Position numbers and translations under genes: made by a program
In this document: positions 44,022 to 55,633 of the stretch, one piece after another
How the letters are laid out: every line of letters begins with the position of its first letter
How positions within the stretch are numbered: position 1 is the first letter of the stretch
Notes under the pieces: model-generated
What the model was told of the DNA's origin: nothing
The model's database searches: none
The model's input: only the letters and a program-made list of their open reading frames with translations
Source of the DNA: Pararge aegeria
Taxonomy: Eukaryota; Arthropoda; Insecta; Lepidoptera; Nymphalidae
Length of the DNA: 64,000 bases
Direction: 5' to 3'
Assembly (NCBI RefSeq): GCF_905163445.1
Contig: NC_053180.1
Coordinates: 10,840,701 to 10,904,700, forward strand

Positions 44022-46229
44022 ATGTCTTGGAGAGGAAGGGAGGAACGTCCGCGCTGGGCTGAAAATCGAGCCCGTTCACCCGTGTGGGAGGCTCGTCGCA
44101 GCGCCAGTGCCGAACGAAGTAGGCAACCATCACCGCGCGATCGAAGGGATCGTGATCGTCGCGACCGCCACGACCGATACGATCGTGATAGAGAGCGCCG
44201 TGACCGTGATAGGGACCGTGATCGCGATGTGGATAGATATGGTCGCCGCGATCGGTACGATAAGCCTCGCGATCGGGACCGAGAGCGGCGACGGTCACCA
44301 CGTTGCTTTGATGATAGTGATGTTCCTGCGCCGCCTTCTCCACCAAAAATAAGTGGAGACTTTATAAAGGACAGTGACTCTCGGTCCAGCAGTCGATCAA
44401 CCAGCCGCGAACCACAAGACCTCACCTTAGACAGCTTTGAAAGTAAATATGAAAGGGAAAAGCTGGATGACAGTCAAGTAGTAAATGCATCTCCTGGAGA
44501 TTGGTTCTGTAAGTGTGGTTCATACAACTTCAAGAGACGACAAGTATGCTATAGGCGGAACTGCCTGGGCAAGAGAATGGAGGGGGTAGTGTATGGAGGT
44601 GATTCAGAGAGAGGAGGTGCTGATTCCAACTCTGGTATAACAAAGAGGCTTTTATTTAGACGGCTTGATGCTTTAACTACTGAAGAGAAAATCTTAGAGG
44701 CAGTTAAAGACAGATGTTCGAAAACAGTTTTAGACTCAATTGCTGGCATAACTATAGGCCGAGAGACTTTGACAGGTGCTTCAAAATGTCTCGCATATAT
44801 AAACTTTAATTCTATTGCTGATTCTACAGCTGCTCATTCTGAGTTAATTTCTCTAGATCCACCATTGACAATAGATGCAAGGGAAGTTCTTATTTCATTT
44901 TATAATGAACCACAAAAAATACAAAAGCCTATAAATCAAAATTCTTCTGACTTTTCTGCATATTATGCACATATGGCTAGTTATGGGTCTCCTCACGCAT
45001 TATCGGAGGCAGATAGAGTGAATGCAGCTGCTGCAGTTGCCCAGTCTGCTATAAATGCTGCCCAAGCTCGCAACATGTCTTGGACACCAGTATCAGTACC
45101 AGCGTTTGTTGCATCTTCATCATCACAGGTGTCTTCTGTTTTAAATATACCAACAGGTGACAGTAAGACGGTATACTCTGCACCAGATGTTAGAACATTT
45201 ATGTATGATGAGACATCAGGTTATTATTATGATCCAGCAACAGGGTTATATTATGATGGCAATACACAGTACTTTTTCAACAATCAGACTAACCAGTACA
45301 TGTATTGGGACGCTAATACCTCTACCTACATCGCTGCATCACAAACTCAGACAAATTCAGATCAGCCTAAACTACAAAATCCTCCACAGCCAAGTGTAGA
45401 CAACACAATAATCAAAGAACCTGAAGAAAAGAAAAAGAAAGATAAAGATGACAAAGTGAAAGTTGCCAAGAAGATAGCCAAAGATATGGAAAGATGGGCA
45501 CGTACTTTAAATCAAAAGAAAGAGAACGCTAAAAGCAATATAGTAATGGAACAACCATCAGATACTGGGCCTAGTATTGGTTCTGCAGATATTGGTTTCT
45601 CAGTCCTTGGCGCTGGACCTTCATTAACAATGTTAAGAGAACTGTCACCTCCACCACCTGTGTCAACTGATGATTTCCTTATGAAAAAGACAGAGACAGG
45701 TGTGTTTGATAGTGATGATGGTATAATAGAGTGGTCTAAACTTACATGCTTGATTTGTAAGCGTAAATTCCCTTCAATTGATGTATTGTCTAAGCACAAA
45801 ACACTTTCAGATTTGCACAAACAAAATCTTGCAGATTATAGAAAGAGAAATGAATTGTTACCTCCAACAAATGGGTATAGAGATAGGGCAGCAGAGAGAC
45901 GTATGAAGTTTGGTGAAGATGATCCTCCACCAATAAGAAAGCGATATGAACAACCAGAGGTGCATGCACCAACTGTGTCAGCTCCTCCCCCATCAGTAGT
46001 AGATACAATAGGTGGGAAAATGTTGCAAAGAATGGGTTGGTCGGAAGGAAGAGGGTTAGGGAAAGAAGAGCAAGGCAGAATAGCTCCTATTGAAGCTGAA
46101 CAGCGACCAAGTTTAGCTGGCCTGGGTCAAAAAAGAGGCATATACACCCCTACACCAGGATTAACATACAGAGATACAGTGAAAAAACTCATGATTGCAA
46201 GATATAAAGAGGTTGTTGGAGAAGATTGA
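44022..46229 (+). CDS. RBM5/RBM10-like splicing regulator (735 aa, intronless)
   Basis: Nuclear RNA-binding protein expected to act in alternative splicing and early spliceosome steps, as RBM5 and RBM10 do. Domain order: Arg/Asp/Ser-rich N-terminus with RD repeats (about 1-130); RanBP2-type zinc finger GDWFCKCGSYNF (about 159-183) with close C-x-C spacing; one RRM (about 206-290; RNP2 LLFRRL, RNP1-like KCLAYINF, end PPLTIDAREV like RBM5 RRM2); Ala-rich linker; OCRE domain with Tyr-rich repeats SGYYYDPATGLYYD (about 383-440); Lys-rich coiled stretch (about 465-510); C2H2 finger CLICKRKF...KHKTLSDLH (about 576-600); G-patch GGKMLQRMGWSEGRGLGK (about 661-705). Human RBM5 has another RRM before the finger, which is absent here. 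The whole coding region is one exon. ATG context 'acgATGt' is ordinary, and no upstream in-frame start was seen. Confidence 0.93.
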   Translation: MSWRGREERPRWAENRARSPVWEARRSASAERSRQPSPRDRRDRDRRDRHDRYDRDRERRDRDRDRDRDVDRYGRRDRYDKPRDRDRERRRSPRCFDDSDVPAPPSPPKISGDFIKDSDSRSSSRSTSREPQDLTLDSFESKYEREKLDDSQVVNASPGDWFCKCGSYNFKRRQVCYRRNCLGKRMEGVVYGGDSERGGADSNSGITKRLLFRRLDALTTEEKILEAVKDRCSKTVLDSIAGITIGRETLTGASKCLAYINFNSIADSTAAHSELISLDPPLTIDAREVLISFYNEPQKIQKPINQNSSDFSAYYAHMASYGSPHALSEADRVNAAAAVAQSAINAAQARNMSWTPVSVPAFVASSSSQVSSVLNIPTGDSKTVYSAPDVRTFMYDETSGYYYDPATGLYYDGNTQYFFNNQTNQYMYWDANTSTYIAASQTQTNSDQPKLQNPPQPSVDNTIIKEPEEKKKKDKDDKVKVAKKIAKDMERWARTLNQKKENAKSNIVMEQPSDTGPSIGSADIGFSVLGAGPSLTMLRELSPPPPVSTDDFLMKKTETGVFDSDDGIIEWSKLTCLICKRKFPSIDVLSKHKTLSDLHKQNLADYRKRNELLPPTNGYRDRAAERRMKFGEDDPPPIRKRYEQPEVHAPTVSAPPPSVVDTIGGKMLQRMGWSEGRGLGKEEQGRIAPIEAEQRPSLAGLGQKRGIYTPTPGLTYRDTVKKLMIARYKEVVGED

Positions 46230-49200
46230 AGTAATTAATAGGTGGGTACTGTTTTATATTTTTCTGCTAACTCTTGTTTGTTGCAGGTTCAATGGCAGGT
46301 CAGTATTACATAAAGTAGAATCAAACTGACAGAAACTTTGTTTTTGAGATTGTTTTCTCCATTTTGCTTTAAGTACTTAATTTATCGTACAAATTTAATA
46401 TTTCTTTATTATTTAATACATTTATTTAAATTATATGTGCCCTGCGGCTTCGCCCGCGTAAATTTCGGTATGCAGCGTACTACATAGTATATAGCTACCT
46501 CAATAAATCAGATACCTAACAGAAAGTTATTTCAATCGTACTGGAAGTGCGATATATACAAACCTATGTAAAATAATTATAATTCCATTTGAAAATGAAT
46601 TTATATATTAAAATAATAATTAATGTATAAATATTTAAACAAATAATGTTTTTTCCCAACAAACAACTAAGGTGTGGGAGAAATATATACTTGTTCTTTA
46701 ATTATATACTTGTTGTTCCCTCTAACAAATGTCTGCATTGATAATGTTTGGCTTAACAGTAGCAATACACAGTTAATAGCAGTTGGTAGGCACTGTTGAC
46801 CATAGTCAGTAAAATAATCGTTGCCTATCTTTGAAAGTTTGAAAGATAACTTGGTCAGGCTCAACTCCTATCCCTAACAAAGAATAGCAATTGTTAAAGA
46901 AAGAATCGAAATCGCATTTTTAGTTGATTCGTATGCTGAAGCTTGAGACCATCAAAATTTCTTACATTTTTTGTTAAGTCCTAGCACTGAAGTCCTCATA
47001 AATGTGGCATCACTTAATGTACTCAGTGTTTTTGGTGTGTGGGGTTTGCTGCTGTCCGCTGAGGATTTCTGTCCTCTATCTCCAATCATATTCATAAAAT
47101 CTCAAAATGTGGGCATAACTCCTAGTATGAACTTAAACCGTTCAAAGTTTCATTTCAATTCATTTAGTAGTTTTAGCGTGATGCGCGGCCCAGGTGCAGA
47201 CAGACAGACAGGCAAATGAAAAACTGACAGTTTTGGGTTTATATCTCCAATGTACAGAATTTGACCTGTTACAGTTTTATTCTAAGTAGATGATAAATGA
47301 TTTTACCACCTACTATCTATAAGAAAAAGCCTGTGTGCATGGAAAAAGTATTTTCCACAATACAAAATTACAAGAAGATATTACCTAATTTTTCTGATGA
47401 AGAGCTGAAAAATACATGTTTTCTGGATGGCCTGATGGGTAAAGTTGTTTGACTGGACATTTTGAAGGTTATAGACATAATCTAATGGTTTGATTCTGTG
47501 TTACTATGCTAGATTTGGCGCCGCAAAGCAACACAGGACCTGCGCAAAAGATGTGCCTGTTTTGCAATTGGTAAGTTCTAAGTTAAATACTATACACTGT
47601 TAATTACAATTTCTTTCACAGTTAATTTATAGGTTACACAGGTAAATATGTTAAAATGAATAATAATATCAGATAATTATCTTATCAAGTAGCAGAACAC
47701 CATTGAAAGCAGCAGAAGATTGAAGGGAAGGGAATAATGTTTTTTATTAAATTCATAATTATTTTTTTCAGAAATTGGTCTATTAAAGAAATATTGATTA
47801 GCTTAAATTTATTTAAGTTGGGCTTGCAACAGTATTTTAATTTTGTAACCAATTTATAGGGCTAAATTAAAATTTATAACTGCTGGCCGCTGGCTTGCAT
47901 TGGTTACCAAATTGAAATTTATTAAAACATCACACAATGCTTTATTATTATACATAATGGTAAATTAATTATATTAATCATTAATTATTATTGTTTAATA
48001 AAATGGAAAATCTTAAAATATTCTTCAAATGGAATGGAACTTGATTGGTTTTGTCTCATCCATTCAAGAGCTCCTATCATTCATGGAAGAATATTTTATG
48101 TGACCCAAATACACTCTATATATGAAGAAATAATATACGTACATTATTGGCATTACATACAAGCTGAGTCAACCCTGACTTGCTTCCAAAGTTTCAACAT
48201 ACCCTTGGAATATTGAATTTTCGCCTAAACAAATTCAGCCCATCCAGCACTGAAGCATTCCACATTATAAGGAAATTAAGAGACTTGGAAAAGTAATAGA
48301 ACTGTGATACACCTGTGATATTCTGTGACATTGTGAAGAAACAGTGAATGTGAACATTTATTAAGCTGTACTGCATTATTGATGTTTGTGACCGTTTATA
48401 TTACAGAACCGGTCGGCTGCGAGACTCCGTGCCAATACAAAACTTAAATATATTGTTAAGATAATTCTTATACATGTATATATAAGTTTAATCTCCTATA
48501 AATTAGGACATCTGTTTGTAGTTATAATTTGGTATAATATGTAAATTCACTTAAGAAAAAAAACTTTAGATAGGTACAATGTTAATGCAATTGAATAAGT
48601 GATCCAAGTAAATTAAAACAAGCCTTCACAAAGTTTTAGTTGTTGGTTTATAATTAACATATGTATTATATATTTATATTTTTTATTTTTTCATTGTAAG
48701 TAAATACATCAAAATATGCAAACAAATGAGCTTACACAGGGTGTAATGATGTAAGGTAGCTACCTTTTAATATAATACAACGAACATTATGTGGTCAATT
48801 GACAAAGATACTCTAAAATATATATATAATGTAAATACTACATCAATAGTTTTTATTATAATAGTTCATTTTATGTACGATTATTTTCTAGTTTTTTTTA
48901 AATTGCTAGGCTGTAATACTCCATTCAATTAAAAAGTAATTCTATTTCATAATTTAGGTACAAAGTTTTGAATGTGATACTGGTGCTAATTCAAGTTTAC
49001 ACTAACAACTAAACTTAATTGATAGGTCATCGAGTTGGGCTTAATTTATTTACTATCACACACTACATATATAACAGTCAATGAAAAATGGGGTTCGTTT
49101 GAATTTTATAAGAGTAGAAGTGTTAGGTGTACTTACAAAATTATTTAAAAATTACTTCCAGTAAAATAAAACTTTAAAACCAATAAAAGTTTTCGTTTGT

Positions 49201-50040
49201 TTGTCAAAGTAGACTGAAAAGTTAAGTTTGACCCAACTTGCTATGCTTTACAATATTCCGTGGAAAAGAATAGCTCTTGTTTTTTTTAATTTTATATGTT
49301 ATAACTTTATCAGATTTATGTTAAATCAAATAAGGTAGCACATTAAGTCAGTAGTTTAGTTTTAAGAAATTGCGCATTACCTATGTCTATAGATGGAAGC
49401 TTGAGTTAGATACTGAGTTAATCTTAAAAGTTAATTTAAGTCTATTGTTATACAATTAAAAAGTTTAGTACTTAAAACAAGCGTATATGATTCTTCCAAA
49501 TAAACTTAATATTGTAAATTGTTTATTTTTGTTTTATTTGTATTAAGTTTCGGTTCCTACCTAAAGTCAAAATCAAGCCTTTAGTTTTCTCGAACTTCGT
49601 GCTTTTTAAGGCGCAGAATTTAATATTTGGTATTAGCCAATCACTACCGGGACAACCTGAGGCTACACTCGCAGCTAACTTCCGCGACAGCACAAAGTTT
49701 AAAGTTTGAATCTGAATGTACCTATATTTATAAGCTATTTATAGCGATTAATCGTGAAACCAGTTTTCAGAATAGGGACCATTCGTAGAACTGAGCCATT
49801 TGGCTTCTGTATGGACACTCAAATCATGGCTGTCTATAAACAAATGACAACTGAATTCTTGCCCCAGTTCCCCATTTAAAATACGGAGTTCTGAGACAAA
49901 TATGCATTGTTTTTTTGTCACTAATATTACAATAAAAATGGAATCCAATAAAAAAAGTTTTATGTTTAAAGATTTCTTCATTTAATAATCAAGCAGAAAT
50001 TTGTAATATTATGTTTTATGCAGGCCGGTGTTATTTTATT
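46230..50040. other. 3' flank of the RBM5-like gene and intergenic DNA
   Basis: AT-rich. Contains a LINE tail (46862-46930), a diverged dispersed repeat (46977-47215, 'tgctgctgtccgctgagga') and long simple AT stretches. A possible internal exon at about 47516-47571 (AG before, GTAAGT after) could not be tied to any gene. Poly(A) signals are too frequent here to choose one. Confidence 0.5.
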
Positions 50041-50047
50041 GAATGTT

Positions 50048-51787
50048 TTAACTTCCTTTGTAAGTTGAGTAGCCGTATGGACTGAGCAGAAGTGGGATGT
50101 GGTAGTGGTCTCCTTCCTTAGTGTTGAATACTATCTGTTAACAAGTAAAATAAAAAAACGCTCTAAAACAATGCCAGTACACACTTAATAACTAATTAAA
50201 ACTATTACCCAACAAGATCCAATAATATTAACTGGAAATTGTCGAGGAGTTTGGTAGTACACAGACAGTCTAACTTGCAGCACGAACAAGGGAAGTAAGG
50301 AAGGTGTAGTTTCATATTATTTTATTGTTAAAAATGGAGGACGTTCTCAAATGTATATTTTTTTGTTTATTTGTTACTCGATTACTAGGGCAATTAAAAA
50401 CCGATTTTGATACTTTTTTCTTGGTAGGTACGTTATATATACCTCAGAGGTGGTCCTATTTTAATTTGCTGAAGATGTGTTGGAGAGATCCTGGAGAAAT
50501 CGAGGGAACTCTTCAAATATTATAGGCACCTATAGCAATTTGAGTATATTTTAAAGGAACTTGTGCATCTTCTTTTGAAAAGCACCATGTGGTCAAGTGG
50601 AACTGACGATGGCCACCTGAACTATACTTTAATTAGTATAATACGGGTTGAATTTTTAAAATGGTATATGGCTGCTAAGCAATTTATGTTCATCACAATA
50701 AAAACGCTGATGGTGAAATACTGGGAGAACTCCTCAACAATTAACATCCCGGCCTTGGGGAAAGCAATATCTTATAAATGGTTATGAGCAGTTAACATTT
50801 TGCTAAGATAATTGCAAAATTATCCCCTAAAAAGCATGTTTTTTTTTAACATAGAACCAACTTTGTTAAACAACTAAAAAAACCAGATAGAAAACATTTT
50901 TAAGTCTGCCCAGTAAGATGCAAAACTTTTATCATACTATAGGTACTTACCGCACGTTAAAAATATACGGTTTTTTTTATAGTAAGTAACAAGTAAAATA
51001 CCTAGTATTTTTCTACATTTTAATTGGCAACGACTTTAAAATTTTTAGAGAATATTTATTTCTTGCTTAATAGTTGTTTAATTAAGTCTGTTTTGTTTTG
51101 TCGAAAAAGGTATGCTAAACTACTTTACCGCCTTTTTTAAAAATATCTACAAAAATCAATATTGATGTAAACAGAAGTAAACAAAATCTGTGGATTGTCA
51201 GGTGTCCGGAATAAAAGCTATCAAAAGTTTTGCTGGTATCCTCTGAAAAAAATCTAAAATAAAACCCATAAAATGGCTCTATAACACCAACAGCTAGTTA
51301 ATTTTTTATGTTAAAAGAGTTAGGCGTATTATACCTACTCTGGAGATTTAATAGCCATGAAGTGTTTGTTGGACTCTCAAATTAATAGATCTTTTAAATG
51401 GTTCTGGTGTCTCTACAAACCTACTGACTACCAACTACCTACCCAGATTTAAATGAATATTGCTGTCAAAAGTACCTAAGAAGTGATATAAATTAAAAGA
51501 AATGTGAATGGCACAATTGGGAAATTGCTTACCTCTACGAACGGGTACAAGGTTTCTTTATGGTTTCTCGTATAATATTCTTCCACATTAAATTTCAGCT
51601 TGTATGTTCCAGCTGCCATTGAGTCTTGTAAGAAAGGAAACTGTATTCTCCCATCGCTAGATGTCACTGTATTATGCCACTGCGTCCAAGATTCGTCTCG
51701 CTTCTTATAAAGCTCCACAAATATTCCTGCAACCGGCCTCCCTGTAGATGTATCAAGGACATGAGTCGATAAAACAGGTCGAGACAT
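50048..51787 (-). CDS. 5-hydroxyisourate hydrolase, transthyretin-like (113 aa)
   Basis: Second enzyme of the urate-to-allantoin route: hydrolyses 5-hydroxyisourate to OHCU. Exon 1 is 51787-51533 (85 codons, ATG to GTAAGC donor); exon 2 is 50134-50048 after a CAG acceptor, phase 0, ending TAA. Family signatures: STHVLDTSTGRPVAGI at the N-terminus with the active-site His, SSDGRIQF with the catalytic Arg, HYHIPLLLSPYGYSTY with the second His, and the C-terminal tetrapeptide YKGS (family consensus YRGS). The length equals the minimal single-domain enzyme. There is no N-terminal signal, so cytosolic or peroxisomal localization is possible. The poly(A) signal is 8 bp past the stop (50035-50040, minus). 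The 1.4 kb intron shows no recognised element. Confidence 0.93.
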
Positions 51788-52583
51788 AGTTTAAATTTAA
51801 AAAGCGTGTTTTAGTGAGAAGAGGTACTGTAACAATAAATGATACGAGCGACGAGCACATATATGAAGTCGAGAGGTCAATAATTACTAAATATAGCGTC
51901 GTTAGGGTGGGGATACACTATTGATATTAATTAATTAATTTTGCTCTTAAGTACTTTGGTGTTTATGTAATTACTTTGTTACATTAAGTGAGTAGGTAAT
52001 TAAATTAAATTGTTATAAAACTCAAATGATTAGTAGGTACCTACCTCTATTAAAAAGCCAATTGTCAAATGAATAACAATTTATCAAGCCACATAGAAGT
52101 TACGTAAAAGCCAACTGAATAGCTCTTTTGTGGCCTATCAAATAAAAAAAAACATATCTTTATCTCAGATTTGTCCAAGATTAAGATATAATATCAACCC
52201 AGCTACCTATCAATGCCAAACGAGGATGCTTAACATTAATAATTACCTACTTTTGGATGCAGTGTGATAAAACACAATCACTCACTCACATGGTGCCTAA
52301 TATTTAATAATAACCTAAATGCGTAGTCTTACAGTAATTCTATAAAATGGGTAAGGAAATAATTAAACTGTGGATAACTATAATTTGATATAAGTCAGAT
52401 TTTTTTTAATTGATTAGCATTTTAACAGATGTGCTGATAATTCTTTTTTAATCTATATCTTCTATACTTATAATAAAACTGTAACTGGAAGATTTCTGTA
52501 AATTTAATTTATTTTGAAAATTTTGATCGGGGAATGCTTTATAATCGATACTGAATCCAAAACATATTTTATTTAATTTTTGC

Positions 52584-52584
52584 C

Positions 52585-52629
<45 letters not shown>

Positions 52630-52630
52630 T

Positions 52631-52669
<39 letters not shown>

Positions 52670-52688
52670 GTCTGTCTGTCTGTCTGTC
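52584..52688. repeat. (CTGT)n microsatellite, about 26 units
   Basis: Nearly uninterrupted CTGT repeats with a CTTT and a CTAT variant unit. It sits inside a dispersed repeat that starts 'tatacttataataaaactgt' and continues 'cctccgggaaacgggatg', so it probably travelled with the element. Confidence 0.95.
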
Positions 52689-53725
52689 CGGTCATCACGT
52701 GAAAACTACTGAACATCAACATATAGGGTACTTTTTATCCCGATAAACAATAAGTTTCCTCCGGGAAACGGGATGAAATTTTTTATCTATTTTACTTCAC
52801 AGCTCCGTTAAATTTGAACCGATTTTAATAATTCTTTTTTATTTGAAAGTTTATAGTATCAAGCATGTATTGCCTAATTTTAATGAATATGAGACTGTTA
52901 AGTATTGTCTCAAGGCATCATATGGTACAACGATCAATTAATGCATGCGTACCATCTTACTAATATAATAAATGCGAAAGTTTGTAAGGATAGATGTTAG
53001 AAGTTTATGTGGATGGATGTATGTATGGATGGATGGTTTTAGTGTATATTTTACTACGGTTTCCTGTAAATTGGCGGATATATAACGAAGTTTTCTAAAG
53101 ATGTCATACCGACTTAGAGTTTGACTGGCGTACGCCGCGAAAATGATTGATGATACATTAAAATGATACCTACTACATGGAGTAGGTAATCATGATTATC
53201 TGAAAAAGAATCCGCGAGGCTATATGTCCTACTATTATGGATAAGTCACAATAACTGCCTTTTCTGTAATTTTTCGTTCAAAACACGGGTATAGGCATTC
53301 GTAAGATGTTAACATTCCTATACTGATACTTATTAACCCTTATCCAAATAAATAGTTTTATAAATATTAATTTTGATTATATACTTGCAAATTCCTTTTT
53401 AATTTTCAATTCAAATTGAATCTATCGCTCAGAAGTTGCGACGGGGATCGAAACTCAGAAAACAAGAAAAATGCAGCGGGCCGCCCGGCCGCGAATAACA
53501 TAGTTTTGGAATAAAACTGGACCTGGTAGGCTAGGTTTTTTAAAGATATTAAAACCTCTAATAACCGATTCGTTGCAGACGAAGTGGCGCGGGTGAGCTA
53601 TTTAGTATATAGTTTTCAAGAAATAGTTAAAGGTGGTGGAGAATTCACCCATCGCCCTCATAGCTCTTACAAGAGCTTTCAAATCAATTTGTCCCAACAG
53701 TTAGGTTGTATACAGTAAAACACAG

Positions 53726-53880
53726 TTTTAGCAGCGTCTTCGCCGGCGAAGACGAGGGTCCCGATTTCTGATGTTATCCAGACGTAGACACACGGTCACG
53801 GGGGCGTTCGGACTGAACCACTATTCGTCCAAAAGTCCACCATGTCCGATTGACGTCAAGACAAAAGTTCGTCAAGACAA
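53726..53880 (+). mobile_element. 5'-truncated fragment related to the Jockey-like LINE
   Basis: Aligns with 15060-15200 of the full-length element ('gcgtcttcgccggcgaaga', 'cccgatttct', 'ggacg.acggact'-type matches) but is clearly diverged, so it is a relative rather than a daughter copy. The palindrome 53735-53754 is fully kept. Confidence 0.78.
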
Positions 53881-54326
53881 AAGTAAAACAAATTAAAAAA
53901 ATGCGGTAATTAATGGTCTTATTTTGTAGAGTTGTGTCTTCAGCCTTACATTATGGTTGGTGAAATGATAACTAAACGATGATAATGATATTATCATGTG
54001 AGAACATTTTGTAAGCAAACAAATAAGTATTTTGTTTATTTTTGTGGTTTTGCATTCACTTCTATCAATTTATGCACTGTTTATCTATTGGTGATAAATA
54101 ATAATGTAAGTACCGAATTATCTTTATTTACGAGTATTTCGCGCTTGATTATTTGACTATGATTACAAACTACTTTTTTAATGTCTGTCTATATCTTCTG
54201 GCTAATCTTCGAAACTGCTGAAACGATTTTGACGAGACTTATGAAGGTAGGACTATGAAGGTAGAGGATTATATTATGTTGAGTAATTAAGTTTAATTTT
54301 ATACTGGATATCCTAAACTAATTTAT

Positions 54327-54580
54327 GCGATTGGCGCAGTGGGCAGCGGTCCTGCTTTCTGAGTCAAGGTTCGATTCCACAAGTTTGAAATATTTGTGTT
54401 ATGAAAATGAATGTTTTTCGGTGTTTATCTGTATATTATAAGTATTTATGTATCTTATTCACAAAAATATTCATCCGTCGTCTTAGTACCCATAAAACAA
54501 GCTATGCTTACTTTAGGGATAGATGGCGATGTGTGTATTGCCTTAGCATATGTATTTAATTATTATTATTTATTTAATTT
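54327..54580 (+). mobile_element. tRNA-derived SINE, family 1
   Basis: Starts 'gcgattggcgcagtgggc', B-box-like 'ggttcgattccac', body as in the other copies; ends in an AT-rich tail. Confidence 0.8.
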
Positions 54581-54706
54581 AGAAGCTTTCCTTATGATAA
54601 CGTGAAGGCATTATTTCACGGGAAAAAAAATCTTTGTCTCACAGGAAATAAGATACTCCGCAGCTGGAGGCAAAATTTATTAAAGATATTCAAGAAACAA
54701 TAGAAT

Positions 54707-55633
54707 TCAATCAACACTATCCGAGTTATCAGAGTAATTTTTAACAAAATTGTTCTTAATAAATACATCTGGATCTATAATATTCTTCCTGGTTTGTCCA
54801 TTACCATCCATAAGTATATTTGGTCCAGTTTTTGTAATTTTTCCATTAAATCCGTCTCTGCCATAATCAAATACATGAATGCTGGGTTCCCCATGTTTCG
54901 TGTAGTCTATTCTCCAAACGGGAGGGTGCTCTGGCTCAGCTTTATATGAGAAATGTTGATGCTGCTTTACCAATGGCATGTCTGGAGCTTCTACTGACAT
55001 GGAAAACTTTTCCGCGTTGCTATCTCCAACGTCAACTTTTCGGCTATTTTTGTTCGTGTATTTGACCTTATGGGGGTAGAACTTGCGTAGTTTTTTTCTG
55101 TTGTACGCTGAAGTACGTTTCGACTTAATTTTAAAGATTTTCCTACTCTTTTCACGGCTATTCTTCTCCAATGCTCTAGCTTTTACTTTTCTATTTCCTT
55201 CTTTGGCTATATTTTTCTTTTGAGCGTGTTTCTTTTCATGGCTGTTGAAAACTTCGCTCATTTGTATGAATTTTGATAAGTCATCGTTATTAAGCATCGG
55301 GAAGAGACGGAGATAACCGTTAGATGGTGTCGTTTTTTTATCTAAAGAGGTTTTCTTGTTGTTGATCTGCTGTATTGATTTCTCTATTAATTTTTTCAAT
55401 GTATTATCTTGAGTGATCAATTTGCAGGGTATTGTTGGAAAGTTTTTGCAAAGGACAATTTGCATTCTGGTCAAAACTGAATCAAATTCTTTATTGGGTT
55501 CGGAGGTAATATTATTGTTCTGGTGAAAGTTTGATACCATTTTGGTTATAAGTGCACTGTTTCGCATCATCTTAGCTTGACTCGCTGTTAGGAATATCAT
55601 AATAGTAATAGCAAATTTATGTTGTTCTATCAT
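54707..55633 (-). CDS. Secreted basic protein of unknown function (308 aa)
   Basis: I do not recognise the family. A single uninterrupted exon begins with a hydrophobic segment (KFAITIMIFLTASQA) that looks like a signal peptide after a short N-terminus. The mature part has only two Cys close together (LCKNFPTIPC), a long Lys/Arg-rich low-complexity middle (about 140-195: KKHAQKK, RKVKARALEK, KIFKIKSKR), then a less repetitive C-terminal region HPPVWRIDYTKHGEPSIHVF followed by DYGRDGFNGKI, and an acidic end (SDNSDSVD). Dibasic pairs would allow proprotein processing. A minus-strand AATAAA lies about 25 bp past the stop (54676-54681), which together with the long open frame in AT-rich DNA supports a real gene. 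Extracellular-matrix or cuticular function is conceivable but unproven. Confidence 0.75.
   Translation of the reverse strand: MIEQHKFAITIMIFLTASQAKMMRNSALITKMVSNFHQNNNITSEPNKEFDSVLTRMQIVLCKNFPTIPCKLITQDNTLKKLIEKSIQQINNKKTSLDKKTTPSNGYLRLFPMLNNDDLSKFIQMSEVFNSHEKKHAQKKNIAKEGNRKVKARALEKNSREKSRKIFKIKSKRTSAYNRKKLRKFYPHKVKYTNKNSRKVDVGDSNAEKFSMSVEAPDMPLVKQHQHFSYKAEPEHPPVWRIDYTKHGEPSIHVFDYGRDGFNGKITKTGPNILMDGNGQTRKNIIDPDVFIKNNFVKNYSDNSDSVD

Larger units (their letters stand above)
51850..54670. other. Intergenic stretch between the hydroxyisourate hydrolase and the secreted-protein gene
   Basis: Holds a repeat with a long tetranucleotide microsatellite (about 52455-52800), other repeat tails (about 52955-53110, 'aataaatgcgaaagtttgt'), a LINE 3' fragment (53726-53880) and a SINE (54327-54580). 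No gene seen. Confidence 0.6.

Noticed and set aside
47516..47571. Possible exon with AG before and GTAAGT after, downstream of the RBM5-like gene
   Set aside because: 56 bp with no partner exon, poly(A) signal or protein similarity that I could identify.
49748..49981. 77-aa minus-strand open frame next to the hydroxyisourate hydrolase
   Set aside because: Not part of the hydrolase, whose stop and poly(A) signal are upstream of it; no similarity seen.
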